Of a stretch of DNA of 64,000 bases, positions 14,045 through 23,088 are shown piece after piece. Under the pieces are notes generated by a model. The model saw only the letters and a list, made by a program, of their open reading frames with translations. It ran no database searches and was not told the origin of the DNA. Each line of letters starts with the position of its first letter. Position 1 is the stretch's first letter. The translations under genes were made by a program, and so were the position numbers. The stretch comes from Streptomyces solicavernae (GTDB lineage Bacteria; Actinomycetota; Actinomycetes; Streptomycetales; Streptomycetaceae): positions 1 through 64,000 of the forward strand of contig NZ_JASCIR010000030.1 of assembly GCF_029968095.1 (NCBI RefSeq), written 5' to 3'.

Positions 14045-16555
14045 TCAGCGGGCCGCGGTTCCCTCCGGGGACTGCGGCCCGCTGTCGTCACGGACGGATT
14101 CCTGCTGGTCCAGCCCGGGTTCGGGCTTGCCCTGCCGGGGTCCGGGCTTGCCCTGCCGGGATTCCTGCTGGTCCTGCCGGGGTTCCTGTTGGTCCTGCCC
14201 GCGCTCCCGCCCGGTCTCGGCGGGCTCGCGCGGGGCCGCGGTGTCCAGGGACTCGGAGAGCTCGTCGAGGGATTCGAGGAGCAGGCGGCCGCCGCGGCGC
14301 ACCACCCGGTCGGGCAGGCCCTCGCCGTCCCAGTCGCGCAGCACTTCCCGTACCGACTCCCAGTCGGGCACGCGCCGCTCGCGCACGTCCTTGGCGGCTC
14401 GCTCGGTGGTCTCGCGCAGGGCTGCGGCGAGCAGCGCGGCAGGCGGTACGGGGGTGGTGCCGCGCTCCGGGAGGTGGGCCTCCATCAGCATCGCGACGCG
14501 GGCCATCTCGGCGAGCGCGTGCCCGGCGTCCTCGGTCGCCGCGCGGGACAGGCCGCGGTGCCGTACGGGTTCGTCCTCGGCCCGCTCCACCGCGTCCTGC
14601 CAGGCGATCCTGGCGTCCCGCATGGCCAGCAGGGTCTCCCGCACACCGGTGCTGTGCCGGCCCACGGGCTCGGCGTAGTGGTGCACGACCGTCGCGGCGT
14701 AACTCCCGCCCGCGACCAGCCAGTCCGCGAGCCGGGTGCGCAGGCGCGGGGTCTCCCAGGCCGGGTAGACCGCGTACGACAGCATCGCCAGGACGCCGCC
14801 GACCAGGGTGAGCACGACGCGCTCCGGCACGGTCTGGGTCCACTCGGTGCCGCCCATGCCGAGCAGGAACACGACGTACGCGGAGATCGTCACCTGTGAG
14901 ACGGCGTACCCGGTGCTCATCAGGAGGTACGTGAGCGCCGCGCAGATCACCGCCAGGGCGCCGGAGAGGACCGGGCCCGGGTCGGTGAGCTGGACGACCC
15001 CGGTGGCCACGGCGACGCCGACGAGGGTGCCGCCGAAGCGGGCGACCGCGCGGCCGTACGTCTGCGAGAAGTCCGGGCGCATCACCATCACGGAGGCCAT
15101 CGGCGCCCAGTAGCCGTGGCCGAGGGGCAGGGCCTGGCCGATCAGGTAGCCGACGACGGCGACGACCGTGACACGGAACGCGTGCCGCTTGATCGCCGAC
15201 TCCCTTGTGCTCTGCGCCAGTTCGACGCGCATCTTGCGGGCGGCGACCGGGGCCAGCTCGGGGACGGTGGGGCGGGAGAGGGTGATGGGCTGGGTGTCGG
15301 AGGAGCTGGGGGTGGCGGGGAGGGGGGTGGTGCCGGTGACGGCGGGGCCGACGGGCGCGTCGGGGGTCTCCGCGGACTTCGGGTCGGCTGTCTGTGGCTC
15401 GGTGACCGCCGGCGGAAGGTGGTTGCTGACGGTCGGCGGGAGGTGGTTGCTGACGGTCGGCGGGAGGTGGTTGCTGACGGTCGGCGGGAGGTGGTTGCTG
15501 ACGGTCGGCGGGAGGTGGCCGGCCATCGTCGACAGCATGGACCTCAGGGAGCGGCGGCCGGCGATCGAGCTCGGCGGGTCGGCCGTCTCGATCACGTCGT
15601 CGAGCAGGGCGGCGAGGCGGCCGGCCGCGCGGTGCGGCGGGCCCGTGAGGATCGCGCCGGTGTCCGGGGTGCGCAGGGCGGCGAGCGCGGCGGGCGGCAG
15701 CCCGGCAGGTACGCCGTGCCGGATCGCGCGGGCCGCGGCGTCGAGCACCTCACCGGCCGCGGCGAGGAGTTCCCGTACCCGGTCGCGCTCCACGCCCTCC
15801 GCGGGTACGCCGACGGCCGGGTCGGCGAGCGAGGCCAGGACCGGGCGGATGCGCTCGGCGAGGCCGCGGGCGCCGTGCAGTTCGACGGGGCGGCGGCGGG
15901 CCTGGCGCGGGGTGACCGTGGCCGCGTCCCTGGCCGCCATCAGCGGGGCCGGGTCGAAGGGCGCCTCCGGGTCCTGGCGCAGGCGGCGGGCGTAGTCGGC
16001 CTCGGCGGCGAGGGCGTCGGCGAGCGCGTCCCGCTGGGCGCCCCAGCGGCGTACCGGGAAGAACACGATCAGCAGCGCCTGCACCAGGCCGCCCGCGGCG
16101 ATCATCGCGGCGTGGCCCGCGGCTGCCGGGAGGCTGGTCGGCAGCGTGATCGTGACCAGCATCATCGCCACGTTCGAGGCCGCGATGATGCCGACCGTCG
16201 GCCCCACCGACCAGCTCAGGCCCGCGAGGAAGGTCCACAGGGCGAGCAGCGCGAGGAACAGCACCACATGGGTGCCGGTGAGATAGCCGAGGAACGTGCT
16301 GATGCCCAGGCTGACGCCGGAGGCGAGGGCGAGCACCGGGCGCGGGCGCCAGCTGCGCTGGAACGTCGCGATCGCCGCCTGGAACGCGCCGAACGCGGAG
16401 CTGGCGGCGACGGCCGGGCCGAACAGCCAGAGGCTGACGCCGACGACGATCGCGAGGCCCGCGCCGGCCCGGACGGTGATCAGGGGCTCCAGGCGGCGCC
16501 GCTCGACCTTCAGGCCCGAGCGGGCGGTCTCCTTCAGCGCTCGCAGCCAGCTCAC
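14045..16555 (-). CDS. FUSC-family (aromatic acid exporter-like) membrane protein
   Basis: An 836-residue protein starting at GTG 16555 (VSWLRALKETARSGLKVERRR). The layout is the typical FUSC tandem: hydrophobic cluster at about 30-190, long soluble region, second cluster at about 470-640 (GYLIGQALPLGHGYWAPMASVMVMRPDFSQTYGRAVARFGGTLVGVAVATG), then a soluble C-terminus. The WAPMASVMVMRPDFSQTYGRA motif is strongly conserved in this family, which includes AaeB and YccS. Transport of aromatic acids is inferred by homology only. Residues about 345-376 contain four copies of LPPTVSNH, and the C-terminus is a Gln/Pro/Glu-rich repeat. Confidence 0.9.
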   Translation of the reverse strand: MSWLRALKETARSGLKVERRRLEPLITVRAGAGLAIVVGVSLWLFGPAVAASSAFGAFQAAIATFQRSWRPRPVLALASGVSLGISTFLGYLTGTHVVLFLALLALWTFLAGLSWSVGPTVGIIAASNVAMMLVTITLPTSLPAAAGHAAMIAAGGLVQALLIVFFPVRRWGAQRDALADALAAEADYARRLRQDPEAPFDPAPLMAARDAATVTPRQARRRPVELHGARGLAERIRPVLASLADPAVGVPAEGVERDRVRELLAAAGEVLDAAARAIRHGVPAGLPPAALAALRTPDTGAILTGPPHRAAGRLAALLDDVIETADPPSSIAGRRSLRSMLSTMAGHLPPTVSNHLPPTVSNHLPPTVSNHLPPTVSNHLPPAVTEPQTADPKSAETPDAPVGPAVTGTTPLPATPSSSDTQPITLSRPTVPELAPVAARKMRVELAQSTRESAIKRHAFRVTVVAVVGYLIGQALPLGHGYWAPMASVMVMRPDFSQTYGRAVARFGGTLVGVAVATGVVQLTDPGPVLSGALAVICAALTYLLMSTGYAVSQVTISAYVVFLLGMGGTEWTQTVPERVVLTLVGGVLAMLSYAVYPAWETPRLRTRLADWLVAGGSYAATVVHHYAEPVGRHSTGVRETLLAMRDARIAWQDAVERAEDEPVRHRGLSRAATEDAGHALAEMARVAMLMEAHLPERGTTPVPPAALLAAALRETTERAAKDVRERRVPDWESVREVLRDWDGEGLPDRVVRRGGRLLLESLDELSESLDTAAPREPAETGRERGQDQQEPRQDQQESRQGKPGPRQGKPEPGLDQQESVRDDSGPQSPEGTAAR
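14046..14084. terminator. GC-rich hairpin at the convergent lipoprotein / FUSC ends
   Basis: CAGCGGGCCGC (14046-14056) pairs perfectly with GCGGCCCGCTG (14074-14084) around a 17-nt loop. It lies just beyond the lipoprotein stop and overlaps the last codons of the FUSC gene, so it can serve transcripts from both directions. There is no U-tract, as is usual in Streptomyces. Confidence 0.55.
15425..15520. repeat. 24-bp in-frame tandem repeat, four copies, inside the FUSC gene
   Basis: Four consecutive identical 24-bp units begin at 15425, 15449, 15473 and 15497. They code for LPPTVSNH repeats in the loop between the two membrane halves. The unit length is a multiple of three, so copy-number change alters loop length without shifting the frame. 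Confidence 0.9.
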
Positions 16556-16650
16556 GTCGCGAGGATACGTCGGATGAGGGGGTGAGAGGGGGTGAGGAGG
16601 GGTCGGGAGTGATCTTTGTGCGGCGGTACGCAGGGCTCCCTGGCCGGGGC

Positions 16651-17880
16651 TCACATGCCGGCGCGGTCCGCCGCGGCCGTGCCCTCGTGCCAGCCGGCCG
16701 CGTCCTGGGCCGAGCGGACGCGGGTGCTGGTCGTCTCCGGGAACATCTCGTCGGTCCGGTTCGTGACCGCCACGTCGCGGGCCGCGAGGACGGGCAGCAG
16801 GTCGGCCGCGGCAGCGCCCGCCTCGTCCCGGGCCGCCGCCGTGCCGTGGTCGGCGGCCTCGTCGAGGCGGGCGGCTATGCGGTGGGCGTAGGCGAGCAGG
16901 AAGGACTGCCGGAACGTTTTCGTACGCTTACGGCCGCCCGCCCGCTGGGCCGCCTCCGCCTTCGTCATCGCGGCCGTGGCCTGGACGAGCAGCGAGGTGT
17001 GCAGCAACTCGACCGAGTCCAGGTCGGTGTCGAACCCGACCACCGTCGAGAAGCCGAACGCCTCGTTCCACACCGCGCGGCAGCGGTTCGCCGTGGCCAC
17101 CGCGTCCAGGAGGATCGCCTTGGCCGACTCGTACGGGGCGGCCACGCCGATCCGGCGGGCGGCCGGGGTGTCCGGCGTGTGCGTGCGGTGGGCAAGCAGG
17201 GCCTCGTCGACGCCGTGGCGGGCCATCAGCTCCTGGGCCTTCGCGGTGAGCGCCTCCGCCTCCTCGGGGTAGCCGGTCGCCTCGGCCTTGGCGAGCAGCG
17301 CCCGGATCCGCGCCGGCGTCCGGGGCTCGGCGTGCCCCACGCGCGCGTGCACGGGGGTTCCGGGTGCGGGGCCGACCGGCTCAAGGGCGGGCAGGCGAAG
17401 CAGCAGCCGGTACAGCTCCAACAGGGCGCCGGCGTACAGAAATCGGTCCCCGCGCGGTGCCGGTCCGGGCAGCTCGTCCAGCTGGTCCTGCCAGCGCGGG
17501 GGCAGGCCGGCGGGCTCACTCTTGTAGCGCCGGATTTCCCGGCGGATCAGCTCGGCCGCGACCGTCGCGTGCTGTTCCGTCAGCTCACGGCGGACCGTAC
17601 GGATCACGTCGGCCGGCTGCCAGCCGCGCTGCCAGGCGCTGCGTACGAACTCCTCGCCGCGGCGCTCCGCCTCCCGCGCGTGTGCCGGGTTCGCGGTGAG
17701 GAGGGCGGCGCCGGTGTCCACGCCGTCGTCGCCGTCCGCGTACAGGGCGGCGGCGAAGGCGCGCTCCACAGCGTCCGTCGGGCCTGTCGCGTCCGTCGGG
17801 CCTGTCGCGTCCGTCGCGTGCGTCGCGTGCGTCGCGTGCGTCGCGTCCGTCGCGTCTGTCGCGTCTGTCGCGTCCGGCAT
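16651..17880 (-). CDS. DUF2786-domain protein
   Basis: A 409-residue protein starting MPDATDATDATDATHATHATHATDA, with ATG 17880 after GGGAGGGA. The N-terminal Asp/Ala/Thr/His repeat is coded by 9-bp units at about 17795-17875. The conserved DUF2786 region is about 225-270 (RIRALLAKAEATGYPEEAEALTAKAQELMARHGVDEALL), followed by a larger actinobacterial domain (FSTVVGFDTDLDSVELLHTSLLVQATAAMTKAE). DUF2786 proteins are found in phages and bacteria with no assigned activity. It stands 74 bp upstream of FUSC's start on the same strand, so it may be its first operon partner. Confidence 0.85.
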   Translation of the reverse strand: MPDATDATDATDATHATHATHATDATGPTDATGPTDAVERAFAAALYADGDDGVDTGAALLTANPAHAREAERRGEEFVRSAWQRGWQPADVIRTVRRELTEQHATVAAELIRREIRRYKSEPAGLPPRWQDQLDELPGPAPRGDRFLYAGALLELYRLLLRLPALEPVGPAPGTPVHARVGHAEPRTPARIRALLAKAEATGYPEEAEALTAKAQELMARHGVDEALLAHRTHTPDTPAARRIGVAAPYESAKAILLDAVATANRCRAVWNEAFGFSTVVGFDTDLDSVELLHTSLLVQATAAMTKAEAAQRAGGRKRTKTFRQSFLLAYAHRIAARLDEAADHGTAAARDEAGAAAADLLPVLAARDVAVTNRTDEMFPETTSTRVRSAQDAAGWHEGTAAADRAGM

Positions 17881-17981
17881 GAGTCCCTCCCGAATTCCCT
17901 CCCGCAATCACTCCCCACGCGCGCGTGGGCAGCCGTCCACGATAGCCGCGCGTCCTCGCCCCCCTGCCAGTGGCGGCCCCG

Positions 17982-18821
17982 TCAGCTGTCGCCGCCCTCG
18001 TCGATCAGGCGCCGCACCTCGCGGTCCACCAGACCCAGGCGGGCCTCCGCGACCAGCGGGACCGCGCGCCGCTGCCGCCGTGCCTCGTGCACATCGATGT
18101 CCACGGTGGCCAGCGCCGGCTCCCACTTGGGGGCCTGCGCGACGACGGTGCCGCGCGGGTCGACGACCCGGGAACCGCCCCAGAACGTGGCCCCGTTCTC
18201 GTTGCCCACGCGGTTCACGAACACCACCCAGCACTGCAGCATCTTCGCGGTGTACGAGAGCAGCGTGTCCCAGTAGAGGCCGGTGTCCATGGCCTCCGGG
18301 TCGAGGCTCGCGGCGCTGTTGGTGGGGACCACGATGACCTCCGCGCCGTCCTGCACCGCGAGCCACGGCAGCACCGGCTGCCAGGCGTCGTTGCAGACCA
18401 GCGTCGCCGCCCGCCCGTGCCCGCCCGGCAGGTCGTACGCGCGCAGGGACTGGCCGGGGCTGACGTGCTTGCGCTCCTCCCAGGCCAGGTAGTTGGGCAG
18501 ATAGAGCTTGCGGTGCGCGTGCAGGAGCGCGCCCTCGCTGAAGTACGCGGAGGTGTTGTACGCGCGCAGGCTGGTGTGCTCGTGCAGGCCGACCAGGACG
18601 TCGGCCCCGAGGGTGGACAGGTCGAGCAGGCGCGGGTCGCGCGCCTCGACGGAGGTGTCCCGACGCAGCCCGCCCAGGTGGTAGCCGTGCAGGCTCAGCT
18701 CGGGGAAGACGACCAGGTCGGCGCCCTGGGCCACGGCCTGCCCGATCTGGTCGCGGGCGGCCGCGAGGTTCGCGTCGACCTCGCCGAGCTCACAGTCCGT
18801 CTGGGCCAGGGCCACACGCAT
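17982..18821 (-). CDS. Nitrilase-superfamily carbon-nitrogen hydrolase
   Basis: A 279-residue protein, MRVALAQTDCELGEVDANL. The Glu-Lys-Cys triad is present: Glu in VVFPELSLHGY, Lys in AHRKLYLPNY and Cys in LVCNDAWQP. It probably hydrolyses an amide (N-carbamoyl compound or omega-amide type); the substrate is not evident. The ATG at 18821 has GGAGGAG just upstream, supplied by the tandem repeat behind it. The downstream DUF2786 gene on the same strand is about 100 bp away. Confidence 0.9.
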   Translation of the reverse strand: MRVALAQTDCELGEVDANLAAARDQIGQAVAQGADLVVFPELSLHGYHLGGLRRDTSVEARDPRLLDLSTLGADVLVGLHEHTSLRAYNTSAYFSEGALLHAHRKLYLPNYLAWEERKHVSPGQSLRAYDLPGGHGRAATLVCNDAWQPVLPWLAVQDGAEVIVVPTNSAASLDPEAMDTGLYWDTLLSYTAKMLQCWVVFVNRVGNENGATFWGGSRVVDPRGTVVAQAPKWEPALATVDIDVHEARRQRRAVPLVAEARLGLVDREVRRLIDEGGDS

Positions 18822-18825
18822 ACGG

Positions 18826-18916
18826 TCTCCTCCGACTCCTCCGACTCCTCCGGCTCTTCCGGCTCTTCCGGCTCTTCCGGCTCCTCCGGCTCTTCCGACC
18901 CCTCAGACTCCTCAGA
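18826..18916. repeat. 9-bp tandem repeat in the nitrilase / polymerase divergent region
   Basis: About nine units of TCCGACTCC / TCCGGCTCT type fill most of the 215 bp between the nitrilase start and the polymerase-like gene. On the minus strand each unit reads GGAGGAGTC or similar, i.e. a row of Shine-Dalgarno-like sequences, the last serving the nitrilase. Beyond it, 18935-18946 is a 12-bp palindrome CGAACCGGTTCG, a possible operator or promoter element. Confidence 0.75.
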
Positions 18917-19036
18917 CACCTCCGCCTTGAGCACCGCGAACCGGTTCGTATGACTTCGACGCTCTTTGTGCCTTTTCTACCGTACGGTCGGAGCAGCTCG
19001 GGGGCGTTGTCAGTGGCGGCTGCAAGACTCGCATCT

Positions 19037-20788
19037 GTGAGCGAACGCTGGGTCCTGGCCCTGGCCGACGACGGCCGCGGAGCGCTGCTCGTCCCCGTCG
19101 ACGGGGCCGGGCGGCCGCTCGGTGACGCCGTGCGCGAGCCGGACCTCGTGACGGCCGTGCGCGCCCGCCCGGAGGTCTACCGCTGGGTGTGGCGCTCGAC
19201 CGCCGAGGTGTACCCGCGGCTGCTGGCGGCCGGGGTCCGGGTGGAGCGGTGTTACGACATCGAGGACGCCGAGCAGCTTCTCCTCGCCCACGAGGGCCGC
19301 CTCGGCGAACCCCGCTCCGCGGCCGCCGCCCGGGCCCGCCTGCACGACCGCCCGGTGCCTCCCGACCCGCCGCAGCGCGCCGCCGAACCCGGCTCGCAGT
19401 CCTCCCTCTTCGAGCCGGGCCCTGTTCACGTACCGCTGGAGGGGCTGCTTGAGGTGTACGCGGACCAGCTGCGGCGGCACGAGCGGGCGCTGCATCCCGG
19501 CCGGATGCGGCTGCTCACCGCGGCCGAGTCGGCGGGCATGCTGGTCGCCGCCGAGATGAACGCCTCCGGGCTGCCCTGGAGCGCGGACGTCCACAAGCAG
19601 GTGCTGCGCGAACTCCTCGGCGAGCGGTACGCGGGCGGGGGCGAGCCGCGCCGCCTGGCCGAGCTGGCGGACGAGGTGTCGGCGGCGTTCGGGCGGCGGG
19701 TGCGGCCCGACCTCCCGGCGGACGTGATCAAGGCGTTCGCGCAGGCCGGGATCCGGATCAGGTCGACCCGCAGAGGGGAGATCGAGACGCTGGACCACCC
19801 GGCGGTGCGGCCCCTGGTGGCGTACAAGAAGCTGTACCGCATCTGGGTCGCGCACGGCTGGTCCTGGCTCCAGGACTGGGTGCGGGACGGCCGCTTCCGC
19901 CCCGAGTACCTGCCGGGCGGCACCGTCACCGGGCGCTGGGTGACCAACGGCGGCGGCGCCCTGCAGATCCCGAAGGTCATCCGGCGCGCGGTCGTCGCCG
20001 ACCCGGGCTGGCGGCTCGTCGTCGCCGACGCCGACCAGCTGGAGCCCCGGGTGCTCGCGGCGGTCTCCGGCGACCCGGGCCTCACCGAGGTCGCGGCCCG
20101 CGCGGACGACCTCTACCAGGCGGTGTCCGACCGCGCCTTCTCCGGCGACCGGGACGCGGCCAAGCTCGCGGTCCTCGGCGCGGTCTACGGCCAGACATCC
20201 GGTGACGGCCTGAAGAACCTCGCCCTGCTGCGCCGCCGCTTCCCGCGCGCGGTGGCGTACGTGGACGAGGCGGCCCGCGCCGGCGAGGAGGGCCGCCTCG
20301 TCCGCACCTGGCTGGGCCGGACGAGCCCGGCCGCGGCGGGGGCCGAGGAGCAGGGGGAGGCAGGGATTCCGGTCCCGCCGGAGGAGGGCGGCCAGGGCAC
20401 GGACCGCGGGGGCGGCGGCACGGGCGAGGCGGCGGACCGGTCGGCGGGCGGTTCGGCGGAGCCGGACGAGTGGGTGCCGGGGTACGCGTCCACCAACTCC
20501 CGCGCGCGCGGCCGCTTCACCCGGAACTTCGTCGTCCAGGGCAGCGCGTCCGACTGGGCGCTCGTGCTGCTGGCGGCGCTCCGCCGGGCCACCGCGGACC
20601 TGGCGGCCGAGCTGGTCTTCTTCCAGCACGACGAGGTGATCGTGCACTGCCCGCAGGAGGAGGCCGAGGCGGTCGTCGAGGCCATCGGCGCGGCCTCGCT
20701 CGAAGCGGCCCGGACGGTCTTCGGCGAGACGCGGGTGCGGTTTCCGTTCAGCACGGCGGTGGTGGAGTGCTATGCGGACGCGAAGTGA
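19037..20788 (+). CDS. Family-A DNA polymerase-like protein (bifunctional 3'-5' exonuclease/DNA polymerase annotation)
   Basis: A 583-residue protein from GTG 19037 (VSERWVLALADDGRG). The C-terminal half has polymerase A motifs: motif A VVADADQLEPRVLAAVSGD, motif B-like RDAAKLAVLGAVYGQTSGDGLKNLALLRRRF and motif C FFQHDEVIVHCP. The N-terminal 200 residues correspond to a reduced exonuclease-like region without the usual DxE and YxxxD motifs. It is a second polymerase beside the replicative PolA, widespread in actinomycetes and of uncertain role (repair is plausible). A Gly/Glu-rich insert at about 430-480 interrupts the polymerase domain. Confidence 0.88.
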   Translation: MSERWVLALADDGRGALLVPVDGAGRPLGDAVREPDLVTAVRARPEVYRWVWRSTAEVYPRLLAAGVRVERCYDIEDAEQLLLAHEGRLGEPRSAAAARARLHDRPVPPDPPQRAAEPGSQSSLFEPGPVHVPLEGLLEVYADQLRRHERALHPGRMRLLTAAESAGMLVAAEMNASGLPWSADVHKQVLRELLGERYAGGGEPRRLAELADEVSAAFGRRVRPDLPADVIKAFAQAGIRIRSTRRGEIETLDHPAVRPLVAYKKLYRIWVAHGWSWLQDWVRDGRFRPEYLPGGTVTGRWVTNGGGALQIPKVIRRAVVADPGWRLVVADADQLEPRVLAAVSGDPGLTEVAARADDLYQAVSDRAFSGDRDAAKLAVLGAVYGQTSGDGLKNLALLRRRFPRAVAYVDEAARAGEEGRLVRTWLGRTSPAAAGAEEQGEAGIPVPPEEGGQGTDRGGGGTGEAADRSAGGSAEPDEWVPGYASTNSRARGRFTRNFVVQGSASDWALVLLAALRRATADLAAELVFFQHDEVIVHCPQEEAEAVVEAIGAASLEAARTVFGETRVRFPFSTAVVECYADAK

Positions 20789-20838
20789 GAGGGCTTACGC
20801 AGTCGGCCCGGGCACGGTCGACTTGGGCACCCTTGATC

Positions 20839-20936
20839 GCCCTGCGGGCTCGACTGACCGCCCTGCGGGCTCGACTAACCGCCCTGCGGGCTCGGCTGAC
20901 CGCCCTGCGGGCTCGACTGACCGCCCTGCGGGCTCG
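20839..20936. repeat. 21-bp tandem repeat, nearly five copies
   Basis: Units of GCCCTGCGGGCTCGACTGACC start at 20839, 20860, 20881, 20902 and 20923 (last one partial), with one or two base changes. They fill the convergent gap between the polymerase-like gene and the hydratase-family gene. No gene is visible. Confidence 0.85.
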
Positions 20937-20960
20937 TCCTCAAGCGCCGGACGGGCTGAT
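20937..20960. repeat. Copy of the streptomycete CCGTCCGGCGCTTGAGGA intergenic motif
   Basis: On the minus strand AGCCCGTCCGGCGCTTGAGG covers the last codons (Ser-Pro-Ser-Gly-Ala) and stop of the hydratase-family gene. From general knowledge this motif is very frequent at gene ends in Streptomyces chromosomes. Here it has supplied the C-terminal residues and stop of the protein. Confidence 0.55.
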
Positions 20961-22028
20961 GGTGAAGTGCCGCTCCACCTCCGCCCAAGCGACCTCACCC
21001 AGCGTGCCCGGCGACCAGCGCGGTTCGCCGTCCTTGTCGACGAGTTTGGCGCGTACGCCCTCGACGAAGTCGGCTCCGGCGAGCGCCGCGCAGGAGACCC
21101 GGTACTCCTGGTCGAGCACCGCGTCGAGGGTGCCGAGCGCGCGGGCCCGGCGTACGGCCTCCAAGGTGACCTTCACCGCGGTCGGCGAGTGGCCGAGGAT
21201 GCGTGTGGCCGCCTCCTTCGCGGGACGCTCGCCGTGGTCGACGAGCCGGTCGACGATCTCCTCGACGGTTCCGGCGGCGTAGCACCCGTCGATCCACGGC
21301 CGCTGTTCCGCAAGCGGGGACGGCGGAGCGGGCGCGGCGAACTCCGCGAGCACGTCGGCGAGTTGGCGTCCGTCGAGCGCCGCGCGCAGCTCGGGCAGCC
21401 GCTCGGCGGGCACGAAGTGGTCGGCGAACCCGCAGTGCACGGCGTCCGCGCCGGTCATGGCGTCGGCGGTGAGCGCGAGATGCGTGCCGAGCTCGCCCGG
21501 CGCGCGACCGAGCAGATGCGTGCCGCCGACGTCCGGCACGAACCCGATGCCCACCTCCGGCATCGCGACCCGCGACCGCTCGCTGACGATCCGCACCCCG
21601 CCGTGCGCGGACAGCCCGACGCCGCCGCCCATGACGATGCCGTCCATGAGCGCGACGTACGGCTTGGGGAAGCGCGCGATGCGGGCGTTCAGGCGGTACT
21701 CGTCCCGCCAGAACGCGCGCGCCGCCGCCCCCTCGTCCGTCAGCGCGGAGTCCCGGACGGCGCGGATGTCGCCGCCCGCGCACAGGCCGCGCTCCCCCGC
21801 GCCGTCCAGTACGACGTACGCGATCCGCTCGTCCCGCTCCCAGCGCGCGAGGGCCGCGTCGATCAGGCGGACCATGTCATGCGTCAGGGCGTTCAGGGCG
21901 CGCGGCCGGTTCAGGGTGAGCCACCCGGCGCTGCCGCGCACCTCCCGGACGACCTCCGCCTCGGACACCTCGGACACCTCAGCCACCTCGGACACCTCAG
22001 CCACCTCAGCCACCTCGCCCCTCGACAC
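20940..22028 (-). CDS. Enoyl-CoA hydratase/isomerase family, 3-hydroxyisobutyryl-CoA hydrolase type
   Basis: A 362-residue protein. The crotonase fold is clear: LNRPRALNALTHDMVRLIDAAL, oxyanion loop GAGERGLCAGGDIRAV, MDGIVMGGGVGLSAHGGVRIVSE and MPEVGIGFVPDVGGTHLLGRAPGELG. The length and the GFVPDVGGTHLL / EYRLN patterns match 3-hydroxyisobutyryl-CoA hydrolase of valine degradation rather than a plain hydratase. The first 28 residues are a Glu-Val-(Ala/Ser) repeat coded by 9-bp units (about 21945-22015), so the true start could be later, near VREVRGSAGW. No valine-catabolism genes are adjacent. Confidence 0.88.
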   Translation of the reverse strand: MSRGEVAEVAEVSEVAEVSEVSEAEVVREVRGSAGWLTLNRPRALNALTHDMVRLIDAALARWERDERIAYVVLDGAGERGLCAGGDIRAVRDSALTDEGAAARAFWRDEYRLNARIARFPKPYVALMDGIVMGGGVGLSAHGGVRIVSERSRVAMPEVGIGFVPDVGGTHLLGRAPGELGTHLALTADAMTGADAVHCGFADHFVPAERLPELRAALDGRQLADVLAEFAAPAPPSPLAEQRPWIDGCYAAGTVEEIVDRLVDHGERPAKEAATRILGHSPTAVKVTLEAVRRARALGTLDAVLDQEYRVSCAALAGADFVEGVRAKLVDKDGEPRWSPGTLGEVAWAEVERHFTISPSGA

Positions 22029-22184
22029 GCGTGCCCCGCAGGGCAGTCCCGTACGACCCCGGCTGCTCCGCGTGACCTGCGGCCGAGCGTAGTCGGCACC
22101 TCGCAGCCCCGGACCACGCCCCCTCGGCCTGCACCCCTGCGTACCGCCTGCGTACCGCCCCGACGGCGGCTCGGCGCCGGGAGA

Positions 22185-22769
22185 CTAGCCCTGGTGGTCC
22201 TGGGCGGACCCTCCGTCCGCGGGCCCTGCGTCGGCCAGCCCTCCGCCCGCGGGCCCGCCGTCGGCCGCCCCTCCGTCGGCCGCCGGATCGATCAGCGCGC
22301 GCTGCGCCACCGCCACGAACTCGTCCCGCGCATCGGCCAGTTCATCGGGCCGCACATGCCGACGCAGACCGTCGACCACGAGCCGAGCAGCCGCGGACAC
22401 CTCCGCCGGGCCTTCCAGTACCACCGCGCCGAGCGCCCCTTGCAGCCGCACCGAGTCGTCCGGCCCACCGCGTCCCGTCCGCTCCGCCAGCATCGCGGCC
22501 TCGGCGGCCACCAGGAACTCTCCGTACACCTGGCGCCGAAGCGCGAGCGCACGCTGCCGCGCCTCCGCCCGGATCGTCAGGCGTACCGACTCAAGCAGCG
22601 CATCGGCCTGCCGGTCCCCCGCATGCTGCGCCGCCTCCGCCTGCCGGTCTCCCGCATGCCGTGCCGCCTCCGCCTGCCGGGCACCCGCACTGTGGCCGAA
22701 CCATCCGGCCACGAAACTGCCCCCGAGCGCCGCCACGGCAGCGATCACCCCCACCCACACCTCAGTCAT
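22185..22769 (-). CDS. Hypothetical membrane-anchored protein with coiled-coil repeats
   Basis: A 194-residue protein from ATG 22769 (MTEVWVGVIAAVAALGGSFVAGWFGH). One N-terminal membrane helix precedes Ala/Glu/Arg-rich repeats (RQAEAARHAGDRQAEAAQHAGDRQADAL, 24-bp DNA repeats near 22610-22690) and a helical domain (RQRALALRRQVYGEFLVAAEAAMLAERT). The C-terminus is a Gly/Ala/Asp-rich repeat. Single-helix proteins of this form are common in Streptomyces and have no assigned role. The 156 bp between it and the upstream hydrolase gene on the same strand hold nothing recognisable. Confidence 0.75.
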   Translation of the reverse strand: MTEVWVGVIAAVAALGGSFVAGWFGHSAGARQAEAARHAGDRQAEAAQHAGDRQADALLESVRLTIRAEARQRALALRRQVYGEFLVAAEAAMLAERTGRGGPDDSVRLQGALGAVVLEGPAEVSAAARLVVDGLRRHVRPDELADARDEFVAVAQRALIDPAADGGAADGGPAGGGLADAGPADGGSAQDHQG

Positions 22770-22955
22770 GGGCCCATCCTCACCACGCCCCCACCGCCCC
22801 ACCCTCCGCTCCCCACAGGTGCGTCAGAGATCACTCCCGGCCGTACGCCCCCACGGCGGCGGTACGATCGGGACATGGCGCCGGACGACCCCGAAGAACC
22901 CGCCCTGACCTGCGAGAACGCCCCACCTCACGGACCGCTCCACGGTAGAATCGAC

Positions 22956-23078
22956 GCGACGGGCGACGGGCGACGGGCGACGGGCGACGGGCGACGGGCG
23001 ACGGGCGACGGGCGACGGGCGACGGGCGACGGGCGACGGGCGACGGGCGACGGGCGACGGGCGACGGGCGACGGGCGA
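22956..23078. repeat. Heptanucleotide tract, 17 perfect copies of GCGACGG
   Basis: Seventeen identical 7-bp units run from 22956 to 23074, followed by a partial GCGA. The unit is not a multiple of three, so each gain or loss shifts the reading frame. An ATG at 22875 opens a frame through the tract (MAPDDPEEPALTCENAPPHG...) that is out of frame with the GT-B-like gene by one base. Loss of one unit, or gain of two, would join them. The complete absence of sequence variation points to recent or ongoing slippage. Confidence 0.95.
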
Positions 23079-23088
23079 GCGCCGTGTC

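Noticed and set aside
15412..15525. Regular 24-bp repeats resembling a CRISPR array
   Set aside because: Units are contiguous with no spacers, in frame in the FUSC gene and code for LPPTVSNH; no cas gene is present.
22956..23078. Heptamer tract as CRISPR or integration site
   Set aside because: Simple contiguous 7-bp repetition without spacers; no integrase or cas genes nearby.
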